Below are positions 16,983 through 21,488 of a stretch of DNA of 24,527 nt, piece after piece. The DNA lies in IMG/VR virus record IMGVR_UViG_3300017963_000726, positions 1 to 24,527 of that record; one strand, given 5' to 3'. Positions within the stretch are counted from its first letter, which is position 1; every line of letters begins with the position of its first letter. Position numbers and translations under genes: made by a program. Source of the stretch: a virus. The notes below the pieces were generated by a model. That model worked only from the letters and a program-made list of their open reading frames with translations, was not told the DNA's origin and did not search any database.

Positions 16983-17146
16983 TATGCCCCCGCAAGATAG
17001 GCTAGTTCGATGTGTCCGGGGGTTCTGATTGGGACGGTGACGCCGAAGATTTTAAGGATGGTGACAGCCAACACGAACAGCAGAGCAATGACGATGCCCT
17101 GCTTCAAGTATTTCGTGGCCTGAGCAACCAAGCTGTCGAGAGTCAC
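16967..17146 (-). CDS. 59-residue membrane protein (possible holin-like)
   Basis: A GTG start (17144-17146) preceded by GGGGGAG at five bases opens a 59-residue frame. The N-terminal amphipathic helix (LDSLVAQATKYLKQ) leads to one clear membrane segment at residues 18-35 (IVIALLFVLAVTILKIFG). A shorter hydrophobic stretch near the end (IELAYLAGAYWLIK) may be a second helix. The stop TGA lies inside the methyltransferase start, a 16-base overlap that signals coupling. Size and topology would allow a class II/III holin, but no endolysin is near, so a role in superinfection control or membrane signalling is equally possible. Confidence 0.75.
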   Translation of the reverse strand: MTLDSLVAQATKYLKQGIVIALLFVLAVTILKIFGVTVPIRTPGHIELAYLAGAYWLIK

Positions 17147-17161
17147 GGCGGCTCCCCCGCG

Positions 17162-17356
17162 TCAAACGCACCACCAAATGTTCTTTTGAATGATTTGGCG
17201 TATGCGGTCAAGCCTTGGCGTGTTGCTTTTTTGTGTCAGCGATTGTTGAGCGTGTGGAAAGCTTTCATACGGTCCATCTGCTTCCCACTCGCCCCACCTT
17301 GTTTCTCGGATGACCCAATATCGCTTTCCGTCCGTGTCCAGGGTGATGCGGATCAT
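17162..17356 (-). CDS. small hypothetical protein, paralogue of the 18049-18273 product
   Basis: The start is the ATG at 17354-17356, with AGGAG five bases upstream, and it overlaps the upstream stop in ATGA; the product has 64 residues. The core DGKRYWVIRETRWGEWEADG and PYESFPHAQQSL lines up with the 74-residue product encoded at 18049-18273, which has DTKEFFVITENEADSEIQVE and GPFDTAEDAQRAM. The shared pattern is D-K-aromatic-aromatic-V-I-E, then GP-aromatic-acidic, then AQ. It looks like a small beta-hairpin plus helix domain. I do not know its function. The C-terminus is basic and ends in IWWCV. Confidence 0.75.
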   Translation of the reverse strand: MIRITLDTDGKRYWVIRETRWGEWEADGPYESFPHAQQSLTQKSNTPRLDRIRQIIQKNIWWCV

Positions 17357-17760
17357 CTCAGCTCCTGTTGCAGTTTCAACATGAGTTCTTCCGTTCGCAG
17401 TTTCCTTCTTCTCTTTTCGATGTTGACTCGCTTGTGCCATGCTCGGCGTGCGATTGAGTTTGCGAGAGCTCTGTCGCCGTTTGGATCGAGCTGCGAGCTT
17501 GATCCGTATTTGATCCAATGTTCGATAGGTGACAGGCGGTTTTCCCTGCGCAGGCGGCTTGCCCTGCCGCACAACTCGCGAGCCCTTGCGGCAGACACAC
17601 CGATCGCTTCTCCCATCTCCCGGTATGTCATGCCAAGGGTTTCGCGCATGTGTTCGGCGGCAAGTGCTCTGTTGTAGGCGTCTTGGCGCTGTTGCACGTA
17701 TTCGGGGATCAGTCCCTCCTCCTCGGCGACAGCGCCGATTGTCCAGTATTTAGGCTTCAT
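17353..17760 (-). CDS. helix-turn-helix DNA-binding protein
   Basis: The 135-residue protein is helical and basic. Residues about 40-70 contain LGMTYREMGEAIGVSAARAR followed by ELCGRASRLRR, a clear helix-turn-helix similar to sigma region 4 or small phage regulators. The N-terminal part (KYWTIGAVAEEEGLIPEYVQ) and the basic C-terminus (WHKRVNIEKRRRKLRTEELM) flank it. It could be a late-gene regulator of the terminase/structural operon that follows, but that is inference from position. The start ATG overlaps the upstream stop by 11 bases. Confidence 0.75.
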   Translation of the reverse strand: MKPKYWTIGAVAEEEGLIPEYVQQRQDAYNRALAAEHMRETLGMTYREMGEAIGVSAARARELCGRASRLRRENRLSPIEHWIKYGSSSQLDPNGDRALANSIARRAWHKRVNIEKRRRKLRTEELMLKLQQELR

Positions 17761-18031
17761 TGATCTTCTCTAGTGCTCGATCTAGCAGAAAGTTCAGCTG
17801 TCGGATTTCGTCCTGTCGTTCGTTGATGATCCTGAGATAGGCGTCTCGGCTGGCCCTGAGTTCCTGCACCTCGAATATGGCGAGGTTCAGCGTTCCCTGG
17901 TCCTTGCCGGGCGGTGTCCTGTCGGAGAGCTCTTTCAGCTCGTTGACGACATCGCGCGGAGCCCATGCAGGCAGGTCGAGCTTTTCTAGTTCTGACTTGC
18001 CCATACCTCTGCTAATCGTCCATTCGGCCAT
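17750..18031 (-). CDS. hypothetical coiled-coil protein
   Basis: I prefer the ATG at 18029-18031, because GGAGGA stands eight bases upstream (93 residues, MAEWTISRGMGKSELEKLDL). An earlier ATG at 18050-18052, overlapping the previous stop as ATGA, would add seven residues and cannot be excluded. The first half has a conserved-looking LPAWAPRDVVNELKELSDRT. The second half is a coiled coil (FEVQELRASRDAYLRIINER, then QLNFLLDRALEKI). It is probably a small soluble oligomer; no family is recognised. Confidence 0.72.
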   Translation of the reverse strand: MAEWTISRGMGKSELEKLDLPAWAPRDVVNELKELSDRTPPGKDQGTLNLAIFEVQELRASRDAYLRIINERQDEIRQLNFLLDRALEKINEA

Positions 18032-18048
18032 TTTCCGAGTCCTCCACG

Positions 18049-18273
18049 TCATTGCATCGTCTCGTTGCCGTCGTGGCGGATGGCTTGGGTGCGTTCTGCC
18101 CATGCGTCCATGGCGCGCTGGGCGTCCTCGGCGGTGTCAAATGGACCTTCGACTTGTATCTCGGAGTCGGCTTCGTTTTCGGTGATGACGAAGAATTCCT
18201 TGGTGTCGGGGTCTTGGCCGATCCAAGTGTAGACTTTGACGTAGTCGGACAGGTCTATGATGTCAGCTGTCAC
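18049..18273 (-). CDS. small acidic hypothetical protein
   Basis: The product has 74 residues from a GTG start (18271-18273) with GGAG seven bases upstream. It reads MTADIIDLSDYVKVYTWIGQ, then DTKEFFVITENEADSEIQVE and GPFDTAEDAQRAMDAW. It is predicted as a small beta-sheet followed by a helix, and is acidic overall. It is clearly related in pattern to the 64-residue product encoded at 17162-17356, suggesting an old tandem duplication. It overlaps the upstream gene by 11 bases. Function unknown. Confidence 0.78.
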   Translation of the reverse strand: MTADIIDLSDYVKVYTWIGQDPDTKEFFVITENEADSEIQVEGPFDTAEDAQRAMDAWAERTQAIRHDGNETMQ

Positions 18274-18514
18274 GGGTCTTCTCCGGTGCTGGAGGTATCG
18301 GTATCCAGTGCGTTGGCTGGGGGTTCTTGAGGGTCAGCGTTGGTTCATGCCATCGGCTGCAATCGTAGCCAGCTATGATGTTCTCGAACTCGTTGCTGAT
18401 CCACTTGCACACATAGACAGTCGTCTCGTAGTCAGGCAGCGCGTTACCCCATTGCATGGCTAGAATCGGCGTGCCGTCCTTTGGTGCTGTTTCGATGGGC
18501 TGCCAGTCACCCAT
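18263..18514 (-). CDS. DUF551-like phage protein
   Basis: The 83-residue protein opens with WQPIETAPKDGTPILAM and closes with PTHWIPIPPAP. This pairing of W-PIETAPKDG and PTHW-P-P-PP is the hallmark of the DUF551 family and its relatives, small phage proteins of unknown function. It overlaps the upstream gene by eight bases (ATGGGTGA) and the downstream gene by eleven. No membrane segment or catalytic motif is visible. Confidence 0.82.
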   Translation of the reverse strand: MGDWQPIETAPKDGTPILAMQWGNALPDYETTVYVCKWISNEFENIIAGYDCSRWHEPTLTLKNPQPTHWIPIPPAPEKTRDS

Positions 18515-18746
18515 TGGTCTGCTCCGGGTATTTGCTGGCGATGTAGTCTCTGGCGATCTGCTGGCAGGCCAGGTCGCAGGTCGTCCAGCTTAGGCCGCCG
18601 GAATACTCCTTGGTGTGTCCACCTATGACGGCGGCGATCTTGACGCCGGAAGTTGTGTTGTGTGTAACGCGGACGATGTGGCTTGGCACCAGCGTCTCTA
18701 GACGCTGCTCGACGCGGTGGGCGAGTGTTCTGGTGGTAAGTTTCAT
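18507..18746 (-). CDS. hypothetical protein
   Basis: The start ATG (18744-18746) overlaps the RHH gene stop as ATGA; the product has 79 residues beginning MKLTTRTLAHRVEQRLETLV. The centre is beta-like (PSHIVRVTHNTTSGVKIAAV, IGGHTKEYSGGLSW) and the end is helical (CDLACQQIARDYIASKYPEQ). The ribosome site is weak, so translation probably depends on coupling to the upstream gene. I do not recognise a family. Confidence 0.7.
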   Translation of the reverse strand: MKLTTRTLAHRVEQRLETLVPSHIVRVTHNTTSGVKIAAVIGGHTKEYSGGLSWTTCDLACQQIARDYIASKYPEQTNG

Positions 18747-18946
18747 TTGCTGGCCCGCCTCTTCTCGTATCCGCCCTGGCGGTTGACGTACTGCTGCAAC
18801 GCGACATTGACGATCTCGGTGAAGCTTTCGCCCTGATTCCGCGCCTGCTTGGCCACGTCCTTCTTGAGTTCTTTGGTGATTCGGCACGCGATCATTTCGG
18901 TGCGGTTCTTGGGTTGGTCTGCTTTGGGTCGTCCGAGTTTAGCCAT
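18743..18946 (-). CDS. ribbon-helix-helix DNA-binding protein, likely repressor
   Basis: I choose the ATG at 18944-18946 (67 residues), with AAGGA nine bases upstream. The first residues are basic and AT-hook-like (MAKLGRPKADQPKN). The RHH fold follows: beta-strand TEMIACRI (16-23), helix A about 24-38 (KELKKDVAKQARNQG), and helix B about 42-55 (FTEIVNVALQQYV). Arc/MetJ/CopG-type proteins of this layout bind short palindromes as dimers of dimers. It is the first gene of the leftward operon and borders a region with two matching palindromes over both promoters, so autoregulation and control of the rightward operon are likely. Confidence 0.82.
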   Translation of the reverse strand: MAKLGRPKADQPKNRTEMIACRITKELKKDVAKQARNQGESFTEIVNVALQQYVNRQGGYEKRRASK

Positions 18947-18978
18947 CTCACTTGTCCTTCTGTGACTTACTTGCAACG

Positions 18979-18993
18979 AAATGTCTAACATTT
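18979..18993. promoter_or_regulatory. operator-like palindrome 1
   Basis: AAATGT-CTA-ACATTT is a perfect 15-base palindrome with a three-base centre. It covers the predicted leftward -10. It shares the AATGT/ACATT arms with the palindrome at 19031-19043, as expected for sites of one regulator. Confidence 0.65.
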
Positions 18994-19010
18994 GGAAAAA
19001 TGTATGTCAA
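18982..19010 (-). promoter_or_regulatory. predicted leftward promoter
   Basis: Reading the minus strand, a perfect -35 TTGACA (19010-19005) is followed after 17 bases by TAGACA (18987-18982), a weak -10. It would drive the RHH gene and the leftward operon. The -10 lies within the palindrome at 18979-18993. The weak -10 is the main doubt. Confidence 0.5.
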
Positions 19011-19024
19011 GCATGTTTTCCCGC

Positions 19025-19053
19025 TTGCGTAATGTATGACATTCGCTTATATT
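19025..19053 (+). promoter_or_regulatory. predicted rightward promoter
   Basis: TTGCGT (19025-19030), 17 bases, then TATATT (19048-19053) form a sigma70-like promoter with a good -10 and a partial -35. Transcription would start near 19060 and read into the rightward small-gene operon with a leader of about 130 bases. The spacer contains the second palindrome. Confidence 0.55.
19031..19043. promoter_or_regulatory. operator-like palindrome 2
   Basis: AATGT-ATG-ACATT is a perfect inverted repeat located exactly in the spacer of the predicted rightward promoter. A related half site, AATGTATGTCA, stands at 18999-19009, sharing AATGTATG with this one. Centres of the two full palindromes are 51 bases apart. 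Confidence 0.65.
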
Positions 19054-19189
19054 CAAATCACAGGCAACAAGACGGGTCACCCGGACAGCCAAGGTTGACG
19101 GAGCGGTCACCAGCTACTCGGAGCCCAAGCCAAGACACTGCACAACGTAGGGCGATCCTGCCCGGCGCAGCCTAACCCAGGAGGGAACA

Positions 19190-19417
19190 ATGGCTAACGT
19201 GATGGTCACCTACGGCAACCGCTACAACGGTCAAGTGCTGGATATGAACGCTTCCATCGAAGGAAGCGGACGCATCCAGGCTGAGGCTCGGTTCACCAGT
19301 TACGGCTGGCTAGTTGAACCTCGCGACCCTGAGCGGACCGACTTGTTCGAGTCGGTGGGCAGCGAGGCTGAAGCCGCTGAGGCGGTCAAGCGCGTTGCCC
19401 TCGCCGTCGGCGCCTAG
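19190..19417 (+). CDS. small hypothetical protein, first gene of the rightward operon
   Basis: The product has 75 residues from an ATG with a strong AGGAGG six bases upstream. It begins MANVMVTYGNRYNGQVLDMN, has a beta-like middle (GRIQAEARFTSYGWLVEPRD) and an acidic Ala/Glu-rich C-terminal helix (EAEAAEAVKRVALAVGA). No family is recognised. As first gene after the predicted regulated promoter it is a candidate early phage protein. Confidence 0.78.
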   Translation: MANVMVTYGNRYNGQVLDMNASIEGSGRIQAEARFTSYGWLVEPRDPERTDLFESVGSEAEAAEAVKRVALAVGA

Positions 19418-19423
19418 CGGCGC

Positions 19424-19443
19424 GGCGGTCCTTCGGGACCGCC
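19424..19443 (+). promoter_or_regulatory. UUCG hairpin after first rightward gene
   Basis: GGCGGTCC-TTCG-GGACCGCC is a perfect eight-pair stem with an extra-stable tetraloop, six bases after the stop. No T-run follows, so it is more likely an RNA processing or stabilising hairpin, or a weak terminator, than a full intrinsic terminator. The sequence leading to the next gene ends with ATGGAGATGGAAAC, as in the units further right. Confidence 0.7.
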
Positions 19444-19480
19444 CTACCTTGTGCAGCGTAACAATCATGGAGATGGAAAC

Positions 19481-19729
19481 ATGATGACGTTTACGATTGT
19501 GAAACGGCCGGTTGGTAGCAATGGCACGGACGGATTCTTCCGGGACGTGACGGTTGCCAGCCTGCGCGAGGCGGAGTTGATCGCCGAGGAATTGTTCAGC
19601 GTTTGGAAGCCGGATGATCGGAAGGCTTACAGCCTGCGCATCTACGGACCGCAGCGTTACGCGGGCGCGATCTCAAGCTTCTGTCATTTCTTTGGTGAGT
19701 GGAGTCACGCCCCTGATTGGGACGAGTGA
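19481..19729 (+). CDS. small hypothetical protein
   Basis: The product has 82 residues from the first of two tandem ATG codons, with GGAG eight bases upstream within the repeated leader ATGGAGATGG. It begins MMTFTIVKRPVGSNGTDGFF, has a helix with ASLREAELIAEELFSVW, and ends with an aromatic, acidic tail (CHFFGEWSHAPDWDE). The pattern of a strand, a helix and further strands suggests a compact alpha/beta fold. No family is recognised. Confidence 0.72.
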   Translation: MMTFTIVKRPVGSNGTDGFFRDVTVASLREAELIAEELFSVWKPDDRKAYSLRIYGPQRYAGAISSFCHFFGEWSHAPDWDE

Positions 19730-19730
19730 G

Positions 19731-19796
19731 ATTGTAGCGGTGTGGAGCCTGGCGACGGGCTCCCATCCCCTGCAATCCCGCAGGATGGAGATGGAA
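19731..19796 (+). repeat. intergenic RNA unit, copy 1
   Basis: The unit begins ATTGTAGCGGTGTGG, contains hairpin one (GGAGCC at 19744-19749 with GGCTCC at 19758-19763), then hairpin two (CCTGC-AATCCC-GCAGG at 19769-19784), and ends with the ribosome site ATGGAGATGGAA just before the next start. The same arrangement occurs at 20027-20093 and 20291-20361. Confidence 0.75.
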
Positions 19797-20027
19797 ATGA
19801 CTGAATCAGCAACCCACAACGATCTGACTGTTGAAGACGTTCTTGATCTTATCAAAAACGGTGTGCTTAGCCCTCGGACGGTGACTTTCGAAGGCGAGCC
19901 GCTGCCGACCACGCACACGCGCCGAGCATTGAAACGCAACGTGTTTGATCACTACGGTGACGATCAAGTCTACACGGTCACGATTTCAGATTACGGCAAC
20001 TCAGCCGCGATCGAACGGGCTAAGTGA
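19797..20027 (+). CDS. small hypothetical protein
   Basis: The product has 76 residues and starts at the ATG directly after the repeated leader (GGAG eight bases upstream... within ATGGAGATGGAA). It begins MTESATHNDLTVEDVLDLIK, continues GVLSPRTVTFEGEPLPTTHT with a basic RRALKRNVFDHYG, and ends with YTVTISDYGNSAAIERAK. It looks like a short helix followed by beta strands. I do not recognise a family; it belongs to the rightward accessory set. Confidence 0.72.
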   Translation: MTESATHNDLTVEDVLDLIKNGVLSPRTVTFEGEPLPTTHTRRALKRNVFDHYGDDQVYTVTISDYGNSAAIERAK

Positions 20028-20093
20028 TTTCGGCGGTGTGGCCATCGGCAACGGTGGCCCATCCCCCGCAATCACGTGGGATGGAGATGGACT
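20027..20093 (+). repeat. intergenic RNA unit, copy 2
   Basis: The unit begins ATTTCGGCGGTGTGG. Hairpin one is GGCCATC (20040-20046) with GGTGGCC (20053-20059), including one wobble pair. Hairpin two is CCCGC-AATCAC-GTGGG (20065-20080): compared with copy 1 both arms changed but pairing is kept. It ends ATGGAGATGGACT before the start. Confidence 0.75.
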
Positions 20094-20291
20094 ATGAAAG
20101 ATCATTATCAAGAACGTGTTCAGACGCTCAACAGGCTTATTGCGCAGCATTGCTACGATATGCAGCAAAGCTACGAACTCTGGAAATCCAGCCCGGAATG
20201 GTGGCCTGCCGTTCAGTCTACGATCCAGCGAAGGCTAGACCTTGCAAGAGATCAACGACGCTGGGCTTTGAAGTGTTTGTTGGATGACTGA
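20094..20291 (+). CDS. small helical hypothetical protein
   Basis: The product has 65 residues with GGAG nine bases before the ATG, inside the repeated leader. It is nearly all helical and rich in Gln, Arg and Trp (HYQERVQTLNRLIAQHCYDM, TIQRRLDLARDQRRWALKCL). The layout of two helices around SSPEWWPAV resembles that of the 76-residue product at 20515-20745, perhaps a distant paralogue. Function unknown. Confidence 0.7.
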   Translation: MKDHYQERVQTLNRLIAQHCYDMQQSYELWKSSPEWWPAVQSTIQRRLDLARDQRRWALKCLLDD

Positions 20292-20361
20292 TTGTAGCGT
20301 CTTGGGGATGGCTTCGGCTGTCCCCTTGGCCCTGCAATCACGCAGGATGGAGATGGAAACC
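20291..20361 (+). repeat. intergenic RNA unit, copy 3
   Basis: The unit begins ATTGTAGCGTCTTGG. Hairpin one is GGGGATGGC-TTCG-GCTGTCCCC (20304-20325), nine pairs including two wobbles. Hairpin two is CCTGC-AATCAC-GCAGG (20331-20346). It ends with ATGGAGATGGAAACC before the next start. Confidence 0.75.
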
Positions 20362-20445
20362 ATGACTATGCTGATCGTTTTGACTTGTATCGTTCCGACC
20401 CTGACCGTCGCTTTGTTGGTTATGGCGACAGATACGGAGTTGTGA
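20362..20445 (+). CDS. 27-residue membrane peptide
   Basis: Directly after the third repeated leader, an ATG opens a frame of 27 residues with a single hydrophobic segment (MLIVLTCIVPTLTVALLVMA) and a short acidic tail (TDTEL). The TGA overlaps the next ATG by one base (TGATG). The standard leader and coupling support translation despite the tiny size. It would sit in the inner membrane; function unknown. Confidence 0.6.
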   Translation: MTMLIVLTCIVPTLTVALLVMATDTEL

Positions 20446-20612
20446 TGGTCCCACTGGCCATCTTGGTCTTCGAAATCTTGCTGCTTCTGGCAGTGCTACG
20501 GATGAGGCTACGAGATGCAACGACGACGACTAGAACAGATCGACAAGTATCGGGAGTTAAGCCATCAGGCTCAAAGGGGTTTCGAATGGTATCGCGATCG
20601 AAACGATCCTGA
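20445..20612 (+). CDS. 55-residue single-span membrane protein
   Basis: The ATG overlaps the preceding TGA and has GGAG five bases upstream. Residues 2-18 are a membrane helix (VPLAILVFEILLLLAVL), followed by a basic segment (RMRLRDATTTTRTDRQ) consistent with a cytoplasmic C-terminus. The last two thirds overlap, in another frame, the gene starting at 20515, so the tail composition may be dictated by that gene. The start and membrane segment look real; the exact biological length is less certain. Confidence 0.5.
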   Translation: MVPLAILVFEILLLLAVLRMRLRDATTTTRTDRQVSGVKPSGSKGFRMVSRSKRS

Positions 20613-20745
20613 GATGGCTGAGTATCACTTGCAGATGAAAACCACGCTTCACAAGATGGCGGCGTGTTTGGCTCGGCGAGAAGAGCGTAAGGCGCGGGCT
20701 CTGGAGGCCCTCCAGAGGGCCAAGGTAGAAGATGTGTCTGTCTAG
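20515..20745 (+). CDS. small charged helical protein
   Basis: The product has 76 residues with GAGG seven bases before the ATG, and overlaps the 55-residue membrane protein by 98 bases in another frame. It is strongly helical and basic (RRRLEQIDKYRELSHQAQRG, then YHLQMKTTLHKMAACLARRE, RKARALEALQRAK). This is a coiled-coil-like pattern suited to nucleic-acid or protein binding. No family is recognised. Confidence 0.7.
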   Translation: MQRRRLEQIDKYRELSHQAQRGFEWYRDRNDPEMAEYHLQMKTTLHKMAACLARREERKARALEALQRAKVEDVSV

Positions 20746-20751
20746 CGTGTT

Positions 20752-20771
20752 GGGCTTGCTACGGCGAGCCC
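20752..20771 (+). promoter_or_regulatory. UACG hairpin before the last rightward gene
   Basis: GGGCTTGC-TACG-GCGAGCCC forms an eight-pair stem (one wobble) with a UNCG-class tetraloop, located seven bases after the preceding stop. It has no T-run. It continues the pattern of a stable hairpin in nearly every gap of this operon, although the following leader is AGGAGAGGTGAG instead of the repeated one. Confidence 0.65.
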
Positions 20772-20812
20772 TTCGCCCCGTACAGGCGTTGAAACACAAC
20801 AGGAGAGGTGAG

Positions 20813-21079
20813 ATGGATATCTTTGAAGCAATGAAGCAGCAGCGTGAGTTCGAGTTGGTCGTCGGGAGTTACTACCATGTCCCGGAGTGGGCCTGGCGAG
20901 TCGATCAGGCGCTTCGGGTGCATGGCCCGATGACCAATAAGGAGCTGGCGGCGATCGTTCGCCGGCCACCTCAGAGGACTCACGAGGTCGTCACCAAGAT
21001 GCAGCGCCTCGGGATGCTCACCAAGCATCGAGAGGGTCGTGAGGTGAAGCTAATGCTTCCGCATCATCATTGTGCGTAA
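20813..21079 (+). CDS. winged-helix DNA-binding protein
   Basis: The product has 88 residues from an ATG with AGGAGAGG upstream. Residues about 25-80 form a winged helix: WAWRVDQALRVHGPMTNKEL, then the recognition-helix region PPQRTHEVVTKMQRLGMLTK and the wing HREGREVKLMLP. The pattern matches MarR/BlaI-like or replication-type winged helices. As last gene of the rightward operon, directly before the terminator, it may regulate the phage switch or replication; its target is unknown. Confidence 0.78.
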   Translation: MDIFEAMKQQREFELVVGSYYHVPEWAWRVDQALRVHGPMTNKELAAIVRRPPQRTHEVVTKMQRLGMLTKHREGREVKLMLPHHHCA

Positions 21080-21236
21080 CGGGGGAGGCTTCGGCCTCCT
21101 CTTTTTTTGTTTCCGATTTTGAACGAAGTTCATCCCGCAGGGCCTTGTTCTCGATCTCAAGGTCGCGGGTGCGCAGCAGCGACTCGCGCAGCGTCTCAAC
21201 GAGGACGTCGTAAAGTTCGTGTGCTTGCATATTCAT
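21018..21236 (-). CDS. small coiled-coil protein, overlapping the terminator convergently
   Basis: The product has 72 residues. The first half (MNMQAHELYDVLVETLRESL, then DLEIENKALRDELRSKSE) is a convincing leucine-zipper-like coiled coil. The second half is acidic and is encoded through the rightward terminator hairpin and 62 bases of the winged-helix gene on the other strand. No good ribosome site is present upstream of the tandem ATGs; a TATACA sits four bases before the first. The N-terminal composition makes it probably real, but the C-terminal extent may be accidental. It resembles in type the coiled-coil product at 23181-23357. Confidence 0.55.
   Translation of the reverse strand: MNMQAHELYDVLVETLRESLLRTRDLEIENKALRDELRSKSETKKEEAEASPVTHNDDAEALASPHDPLDAW
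21082..21108 (+). terminator. intrinsic terminator of the rightward operon
   Basis: GGGGAGGC-TTCG-GCCTCCTC (21082-21101) with a TTTTTTT run (21102-21108) begins three bases after the stop of the winged-helix gene. It is a textbook rho-independent terminator in the rightward direction. On the minus strand the same hairpin has no trailing T-run. Confidence 0.92.
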
Positions 21237-21488
21237 AAGTTGTATATCCGATCCGAAAGGTTAACGATCCGGCGGATCGTATGATCCGCAACGATCCGCC
21301 GGACTGTTTGACGATCCGCCCTAATAAAATCAATGACTTAGCAAGAAGAACGGATTGAGCATAAGCCTTAGAGCGGATTGAGCACATGGTTAGGCCGGAT
21401 CGTTGCTAACCATCTGGTCGTTGTATGAGCCATGCAATGGGTTGGTGAGTGTCCTGATGCATTGGTGGCTCCTTGGTTGGTACGCGCA
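21237..21488. other. noncoding region with GATCCG repeats: candidate origin or operator array
   Basis: No gene is supported here. The left part has GATCCG at 21250, 21266, 21283, 21293 and 21313 and the inverted CGGATC at 21273, including the 17-base palindrome at 21264-21280. A further inverted copy is at 21396. Copies at 21281, 21291 and 21311 are spaced by 10 and 20 bases, one and two helical turns. CGGATTGAGCA is repeated directly at 21351 and 21374. GCAACGATCCG (21288-21298) and CGGATCGTTGC (21396-21406) form an 11-base inverted repeat around an AT-rich middle (21321-21345). The rest, to 21488, holds nothing I recognise. Confidence 0.6.

Noticed and set aside
17357-17572. An upstream extension of the 64-residue gene
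   Set aside because: The extension would lie wholly within the HTH gene in another frame; the ATG at 17354-17356 has AGGAG at five bases and an ATGA coupling.
17012-17677. A 221-codon rightward open frame
   Set aside because: It runs antisense across four leftward genes that have good ribosome sites and overlaps with neighbours; its product is Ser/Arg/Leu-rich as expected of a shadow frame.
19424-19443. The hairpin as a full intrinsic terminator
   Set aside because: No T-run follows and the next gene is led by the repeated ribosome site, so read-through is more likely.
21308-21330. TTGACG as -35 of a rightward promoter in the repeat cluster
   Set aside because: No acceptable -10 lies at 16-18 bases, and no rightward gene follows.
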